The position numbers and the translations under genes are program-made. A stretch of 64,000 bases of DNA, taken from assembly GCF_000226095.1 (NCBI RefSeq), contig NC_016473.1, positions 4,774,001 through 4,838,000 of the forward strand, written 5' to 3'. Below, in pieces: positions 58,504-64,000 of this stretch; the first letter of the stretch is position 1, and every line of letters starts with the position of its first letter. Under the pieces are notes generated by a model. The model made no database searches. It was not told where the DNA came from and saw only the letters and a program-made list of their open reading frames with translations. The stretch comes from Thermothelomyces thermophilus ATCC 42464. Its lineage: Eukaryota; Ascomycota; Sordariomycetes; Sordariales; Chaetomiaceae.

Positions 58504-59965
58504 ATGAACGGCTACGACGAGAAGCACCACCTCGACGAGGACGCCTTCGGCCCAAAAGGCAGCATCGTCAAGGCCTTTGACGCATTCCGTACGTACGGGC
58601 TCACTCCCACTCCCACTCCTCCTCCCCCGTCCCCTCTCTCTACATTTCTTGCACCAACCCGCCCGCGTCCCTTTTCCTCCTTCTGTCATTTCGTCCGGGC
58701 CGACGCTGACCCCTCGATCCTCGTCTCCGACAAACAGCAAAGGCAAAACCGCAGTACGTCCAGCACACGTCGGCGGGCGGCAAGTGGACCGTGGCCATGG
58801 CGTTCATCTCGCTGATCCTGTTTTGGTCGGAGCTGGCGCGCTGGTGGCGCGGCACCGAGGAGCACACCTTCGCCGTCGAGAAGGGCGTGTCGCACGTCCT
58901 GCCCATCAACCTCGACGTGGTGGTGCGCATGCGCTGCGCCGACCTGCACGTCAACGTCCAGGACGCCGCCGGCGACCGCATCCTGGCCGCCAGCGCCCTC
59001 CGCCGCGACCCGACCCTGTGGGCGCACTGGGTCGACGGCAAGGGCGTCCACCGCCTCGGCCGCGACGCCCAGGGCCGCGTCATCACCGGCGAGGGCTACA
59101 CGGGCGCCGACCACGACGAGGGCTTCGGCGAGGAGCATGTCCACGACATCGTCGCCCTCGGCCGGAAGAGGGCCAAATGGAGCCGCACCCCGCGCCTCTG
59201 GGGGGCCGAGGCCGATAGCTGCCGCATCTACGGGAGCCTGGAGCTCAACAAGGTCCAGGGCGACTTCCACATCACGGCCCGGGGGCACGGATACATGGAG
59301 TTTGGCGAGCACTTGGATCACAATGGTACGTCCCCCTCCCTTTCTCCTCCTCCTCCTTTCCTCCTCCTCCTTCTCTCTCTATATAGAGAGGTTCTTTCCT
59401 ATCCCTCTTCCCCCCGCCCCCATCACACCCCCTTTTTCTATACTTGCTTCTCAAAAGGATCTGTAAGCTGAGTGCGGCGCATACACTGTTAACAGCCTTC
59501 AATTTCTCCCACATCATCTCGGAGCTCTCCTTCGGGCCCTTCCTGCCCTCGCTCGTCAACCCGCTCGACCGCACCGTCAACACGGCGCCGGCCCACTTTT
59601 ACAAGTTCCAGTACTTCCTGTCCGTGGTGCCCACCACCTACAGCGTCGGCCACCCGGAGGAGCGCGGCTCCCGCTCCGTCCTGACCAACCAGTACGCCGT
59701 CACGGAGCAGAGCAAAGCCGTCCCCGAGAACACGGTGCCCGGCATCTTTGTCAAGTACGACATCGAGCCCATCCTGCTCAACATTGTCGAGACGCGGGAC
59801 AGCTTCTTCGTCTTCCTCATCAAGGTCATCAACGTGGTCAGCGGCGTGCTGGTGACGGGCCATTGGGGGTACCGCTTGACCGACTGGGCGAGGGAGGTCC
59901 TGGGCCGGCGTCGGAGAGGGCATAGCGACGGCGTATTGGGAAAGACGGCTCATCTTGAAGAGTAG
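58504..59965 (+). CDS. ERV41: ERV41/ERGIC2-type ER-Golgi cargo receptor subunit
   Basis: Three exons (58504-58588, 58738-59325, 59496-59965) splice in phase to 380 aa. The protein starts with a short cytosolic head (KAFDAFPKAKPQYVQ across intron 1) and a first transmembrane segment (VAMAFISLILFWSEL). A long luminal domain follows with LPINLDVVVRMRCADLHVNVQD, given here as LPINLDVVVRMRC and DLHVNVQD. The family-typical DHNAFNFSHIISELSFG is rebuilt across intron 2. FYKFQYFLSVVPTTY and a second membrane span (FFVFLIKVINVVSGV) precede a basic tail. Erv41 pairs with Erv46 in COPII and COPI vesicles and retrieves ER residents. Intron sizes are 149 and 170 nt, long for this window, and both are pyrimidine-rich. 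Confidence 0.93.
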
Positions 59966-60172
59966 GCGGGTTGTTTTTTTTTTTCCTTAGATATAGACCA
60001 GATATATATGAGTGCCTTTTTTTCGGGAGGGTGAAGGGTAGAGGGAGGGGCGTTTGATCATCCATTGTCTTTTTTTGAGCTCTAGTTTTGTACAGGGGGA
60101 GGGGGCGAACTGCATTGGGGCTAATATCGGCACAATGTTCACGACATATACCCACACAAACACACACTCGCG

Positions 60173-60227
<55 letters not shown>

Positions 60228-60274
60228 CCCTCTCTCTTGACTCTTTAAAAGTGTGTTCCCCGTCCTGATGCCGC
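59966..60274. other. Convergent ERV41 / fluG-like spacer
   Basis: This 309-nt spacer between two 3' ends is dominated at its right side by the alternating CG/CA tract described separately. No gene is present. Confidence 0.7.
60168..60228. repeat. Alternating (CG)n-(CA)n dinucleotide tract
   Basis: About six CG dinucleotides run directly into about 24 CA dinucleotides, making roughly 60 nt of unbroken alternating pyrimidine-purine sequence. Shorter CA units flank it on the left. Such tracts can adopt Z-DNA under negative supercoiling (established for CG/CA repeats). It lies 47 nt past the stop of the fluG-like gene. Confidence 0.9.
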
Positions 60275-63033
60275 TTAATACCGGCCCATCAACCACTGCC
60301 TCCGCTCCTCATCGCCCATCTTGCCCAAAATCTCCAGCTCGAGCGACTTGACAGCCACATACCTGTCGACGAGCTCCGCTCCCATGAACTCGACGAGCTC
60401 TCGGTCCTCCTTGAGCGCCCGGAGCGCCTCCCCGAGATTGGCGGGCACCATCTGGGTCACGCCCAGCTCCTTCCGGTCGTCGGCCGTCAGCTTGGACGGG
60501 TCGATCTCGCAGTCGCCCCACACGAGCGGCTCGCGGTCGGCGACCCCCCTGACGCCGGCGAACAGGACGGCCGCGACGGCCAGGTACGGGTTGGCCAGGC
60601 CGTCCATCCACTTGAGTTCCCAGTGGGAAGCCGCTATCTTGCGCAGGGCCGTCTCGCGGTTCTGCGTGCCCCACGTCACCCACCGCCCGCCCGACCAGGC
60701 ACCGTCGGTCGCGCGCTCGTAGCTGGCCGGGTTGGCGTACGTGAAGGCGGCGATGCCGCGCAGGTGCCGGAGGATGCCGGCGTACAGCGGCTGGTAGACC
60801 TCGGGGCGGTCGCCGCCGGCCGAGGACAGCGACATGTGCATGTGCGAGGCGGTGCCGGGCTCGTGCGCGAAGGGCTTCGGGTGGAGCGTCAGCTTGTACC
60901 CGGCGGCGGTGGCGAGGGCCGACATGACGTCCCGCGCGTGGAGGAGCGTGTCGGCGGCCTCGACGGGCGGGCAGGGCGGCAGGACGAGCTCGAACTGGCC
61001 GGTGGCGCTCTCGGCGTGGAGCTGCTCGGCGTGGATGCCCATCTCGTCGAGGGTGGCGACCATGTCGCGGAGGAGGGCGGCGATCTTGGGGTCGGCGAAG
61101 TAGCGGCTGACCGACCAGGCGTGGCCGTCGGTGGGGATGGCCGAATAGCGGGCCGTCGTCGCGTCTCGTGGCTCGAGCCGGACGCGCTCGACCAGGAGGA
61201 ACTCGATCTCGAAGCCGATGAGGAAGGAGAGGTCGTTCTCCGCCCCGAACGCGACGGCCCGCTGGAGAACCGAGCGGGGGCAGAGGGGACCCGTCGCGCC
61301 CGACTGATCGCGGAACTCGCCGTTCATGCTGATGTGCCCTTCGACGGGCCCCTTTCTGAGGGACGAAAAGTCGGGATGCAGCCGGTACTCGCCGGTGGGG
61401 TACGTGCCCGGCACCAAGCGATCGTTCCCGGTCAGGGAGAAGGCGGCCGTCGTGATGCCGATGTCGGTCGGCTTGCCCTCGTTGAGGAGCGAGGCGAACT
61501 TTCTGAACGGGATCATGCGCATCCGCTGCGTCCCGGTGAAATCGTTCCAGCAGATCCTGACAAAGTCGGGCGCGGGCTGGTTCTTCAGGAAGGCTCGGAA
61601 GGTGTCGGCATCGCTCTGGTAGGCGGTCTGCGAGAGGGCTGTCCCATCTTCCTCCAGCTCGGAGAAGTCAAGTTCGAGATGGTACAGCTTGTTGGCGTTC
61701 TTGAAGAGGACGTCCCTGACGAGATCGATAGCGGCTCTCCAGCCCATGTGGCCTCTGCGGACGTAGTCGCACAGGACCTATTAATATATATGGGCCGTCA
61801 ACGATGGGATCTCTTTCGGAGTAAGCGAGACCAAAAAAAAAGAAAAGAAAAGAAAGAAAAGAAAAACACAGAGTACCTTACCGTTTCGAACACCTCCCGC
61901 ATCTGTAAGATGGCGAGCAGGTACGTCTCGGGGAACCAGTGCCCGTCCGTGCTCCAGAGGATCTTGGACCACGGGCACAGCTCCAGGATCTCGCGCAGGA
62001 TCCGCTCCTGGCCGTCCTGGCTTACAGACGGAAACACCTCGCCGATATCAGCGTAGACGTTGTCGTATACCGACGCCAAGTAGCCGGTCTCGCGGGTGAA
62101 TGGGTAACCGGCGTGAAGGAGCACGATGGGGACGGTCGGGTACTGCCGGATGAACTCCTGGAGATGTGACGGTGAGGCCTTCGCCAGGGCGAGGTCGCTG
62201 TCTCCCAGACCGGTATGAAACTGGATCGGCTTCTTCCTCCTGGAGGGACTGTCCCGGATCAGCTGGGCGGTGCGGTGCACCACCAAGTCGTTCAGGCTTT
62301 TGGTCCGCAGCTTTACAAAGCTTTGGCGGGCGTGGACGTCGGCGACGAGGCTCTTGAAGTCGCCAGCAGCCCGTGACTCGAGAAGCGAGATGGGCTCGGT
62401 CGCGACGTCGAGTCCGGTGCGGTAGCAGACGACCGACTTGAAGCCAACGACCTCGGGGTCATCGAGAGCGGTCCGGATGTACGTGTCAAACTCTCGGACC
62501 CATCCGTCAAAGGCGCCCTCTAGTGACGCATCTTGGGTTCCCTGGTCGGATCTCTCGCTGCCGATCCGGCGGATGATGTCGGCGGCGATCTTCTCGATGC
62601 GCACGATGCGCTTGCACCTGCTCCGCGTGTAGTCGTCGTGCCACGGGTAGGCGTTCGCGTCGTCCTCGCCGTCCAGGCCGTCGTCGATCAGGATGGTCTC
62701 GATGCCGAACAGGCAGTCGGCGGTCCAGTCCTCGGGGCACTCGAGTCGTTTCTCCTCGATGGCGGCCACGACGGCCTCCCAGGTGTAGCCGCAGCGCAGG
62801 ACGGAGGCCAGCTGGCGGACGGCGCGGAGATGGGGTAGCGTGGTGGTGGTCGAGTCGATGGCATCGCCGTTCGCTTCCGTAGTGATGGCCAGCAGCGGGT
62901 GCTTGTTGAGAGCTTCGGGCTTGAGCAGCGGGTGCGCGTGATGATCGATGATGGGCGTGCTGCGGATGGCGCGCGCGACGGCGTCGACCTGGGACGGCGT
63001 GGCCGTTGCGCGCATGCCAGCCCACGACACCAT
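60275..63033 (-). CDS. fluG: FluG-type fusion: amidohydrolase plus glutamine synthetase-like domain
   Basis: Two exons (63033-61882 and 61777-60275) with a 104-nt intron give 884 aa. The N-terminal half is an amidohydrolase-2 domain with the metal motif HHAHPLL near residue 31, later QFHTGLGDSDL, VLLHAGYPFTRE and LWSTDGHWFPE. The intron falls at its end. The C-terminal half is type I glutamine-synthetase-like: RICWNDFTGTQRMRM, FLIGFEIEFLL, LHAESATGQFEL, HMHMSLSSAGG and NRETALRKI. The same fusion in Aspergillus FluG controls conidiation and sterigmatocystin through an extracellular factor. Whether this copy is the FluG orthologue or a paralogue cannot be told from sequence alone. An alternative in-frame Met lies at 63015. 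No signal peptide is seen. Confidence 0.88.
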
Positions 63034-64000
63034 GCTGCTCCGCTGCTGCTCAGCTGCTGCTCAGCTGCTGCCAGAAGACGACGGCCCTAGTATGTACATA
63101 CATACCTTACTTTCGCAGTGTTATGTAGTCGGCGCTGACCTGCCTACTACATACACTTCTGCGTATGTGCGGGGCTCCGATGCAAGAACGTCATCATGCT
63201 CCCTCTTAAATAAATGGGGCTGCGCAGATCAACAAGAGGGGTCGGGCCTGGCCAAAGAAGCAATCGAAGTCGCCAAGACGCCATGATGCCAGAATGACGG
63301 CCCAACGCGGACTTTCAGCTCATCAACAATGTCGGAATACCTACGGAGTAGTGTTCCGCATGGTATGTAATCCGTACGTTATGTGCGGAATACACCGTAG
63401 CATGTAGTATGTACCTATCTAGGTAGGTAGGTATTAGCGCGGATACATATGTACATACATACCTCAGGTACCTTGGGGATTCAGTAGCAGGTGCAATATC
63501 TTGGAGTAGCACTCTTCGCTCTCTCCGCTCCTTTTGTATTGTACTCCGCTTGCACATAGGCTGTATACTAATAATGTGGTAATGCATGTAATTTACGTAA
63601 TGTATGTATGTACGTACATACATTACGGTGTACTACTCCAGAAAACTCCGCCAGGACGTTTCAAGCTCGTCAACAATCGCTTTTGGGGCTCCCTGACTTG
63701 TGAATTTGCTTATTGATTCAGAAGAATCACCCTCACGGCGATACATCTCTCTAGGTGGTCAATCCATGGGTCTATTTCATGACAACAGCAGTACTTCGTA
63801 GGGAGCTAGCCGGTGCCACAGAGAAACCCCAAAAGCCAACGCATAAAATGGTGGCATTGCATGACTTGCATCTGCAACGACACTAACTAATAAGAAGCAG
63901 GTCCACGCGCATTGAACTGCACGGCCTCGATTGCCATGACAAGCCGGACATACGCACGGAGGACACCAGCGTTCAAGTACATACTTCAACTTTATATACG
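63034..64000. other. Palindrome-rich region upstream of the fluG-like gene
   Basis: This last kilobase has no gene. It holds the highest density of the dispersed elements: a 12-bp palindrome at 63090-63101, the 9-mer TACGGAGTA at 63342-63350, TACCTA/TAGGTA arms at 63412-63425, ATAC units at 63444-63462 and a 20-bp palindrome at 63604-63623. The fluG-like promoter must overlap the left part. Confidence 0.65.
63604..63623. repeat. Perfect 20-bp palindrome centred on ACGT
   Basis: The halves ATGTATGTAC and GTACATACAT are exact reverse complements. Unlike the copy at 6178, the centre is AC|GT within TACGTA, so the two long palindromes are related but not identical. Confidence 0.9.

Noticed and set aside
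60623-62056. 477-codon plus-strand open frame
   Set aside because: It is antisense to the glutamine-synthetase-like half of the fluG-like gene and crosses its intron; its composition is strand-shadow-like.

Overview
The window looks like nuclear DNA of a filamentous ascomycete (Pezizomycotina, probably Sordariomycetes; I cannot fix the genus). The evidence is short GT..AG introns of about 50-180 nt, often with CTAAC-type branch points; a tRNA-Leu with an intron after anticodon position 37; a typical ascomycete housekeeping gene set; an NBR1 autophagy receptor; a fluG-type amidohydrolase/glutamine synthetase fusion; and AT-rich, repeat-bearing spacers between GC-rich genes. I rebuilt spliced models for 20 complete protein genes by joining reading frames at splice sites and checking that the phase holds. 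One further gene is cut by the left edge, and there is one tRNA gene.

Layout. 1-9 kb: the 3' end of an unidentified gene, then NBR1 (-), a 3.3-kb gene-free stretch, and a YvcK/CofD-like gene (-). 11-24.7 kb: a CASC3/Barentsz exon-junction protein (-), tRNA-Leu(CAG) (+), an aspartic protease (-), an ABZ2-type aminodeoxychorismate lyase (-), TOM70 (+) and an Sso/syntaxin t-SNARE (-). 26-36 kb: the divergent pair IMP4 (-) and UPF1 (+), a PRXL2-type thioredoxin-fold protein (+), and a multi-pass membrane protein (+) with a PPPDFD-repeat tail. 36.6-46.6 kb: a coiled-coil protein of unknown function (+), a branched-chain aminotransferase (-), a long disordered fungal protein (+) and a conserved-looking protein of unknown function (-). 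47.7-64 kb: ethanolamine-phosphate cytidylyltransferase (+), RAE1/Gle2 (+), a small probable mitochondrial protein (-), a divergent acyl-CoA:6-APA acyltransferase-like (C45) protein (+), ERV41 (+) and fluG-like (-).

The genes do not form one pathway. Functional pairings are loose: CASC3 and UPF1 both serve mRNA surveillance, RAE1 serves mRNA export, Sso, Erv41 and TOM70 serve membrane traffic and import, and Bat and ABZ2 share the class IV aminotransferase fold. I see no CRISPR array, plasmid or phage element, intact transposon, or secondary-metabolite cluster.

The points most worth a second look are these. (1) The C45 homologue has Ser where the family has its self-processing Cys nucleophile, and its following NWD-type motif is degraded. 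(2) A family of near-perfect palindromes built on GTATGTACATAC and an over-represented 9-mer, TACTCCGTA, occur only between genes. (3) The aspartic protease has no visible signal peptide and an altered DTGS motif. (4) The t-SNARE has a Gln/Tyr-rich head and a poly-Gly tail. (5) Some exons are extremely small (6 nt in IMP4, 18 nt in the YvcK-like gene). (6) The membrane protein ends in PPPDFD repeats behind an unresolved intron.
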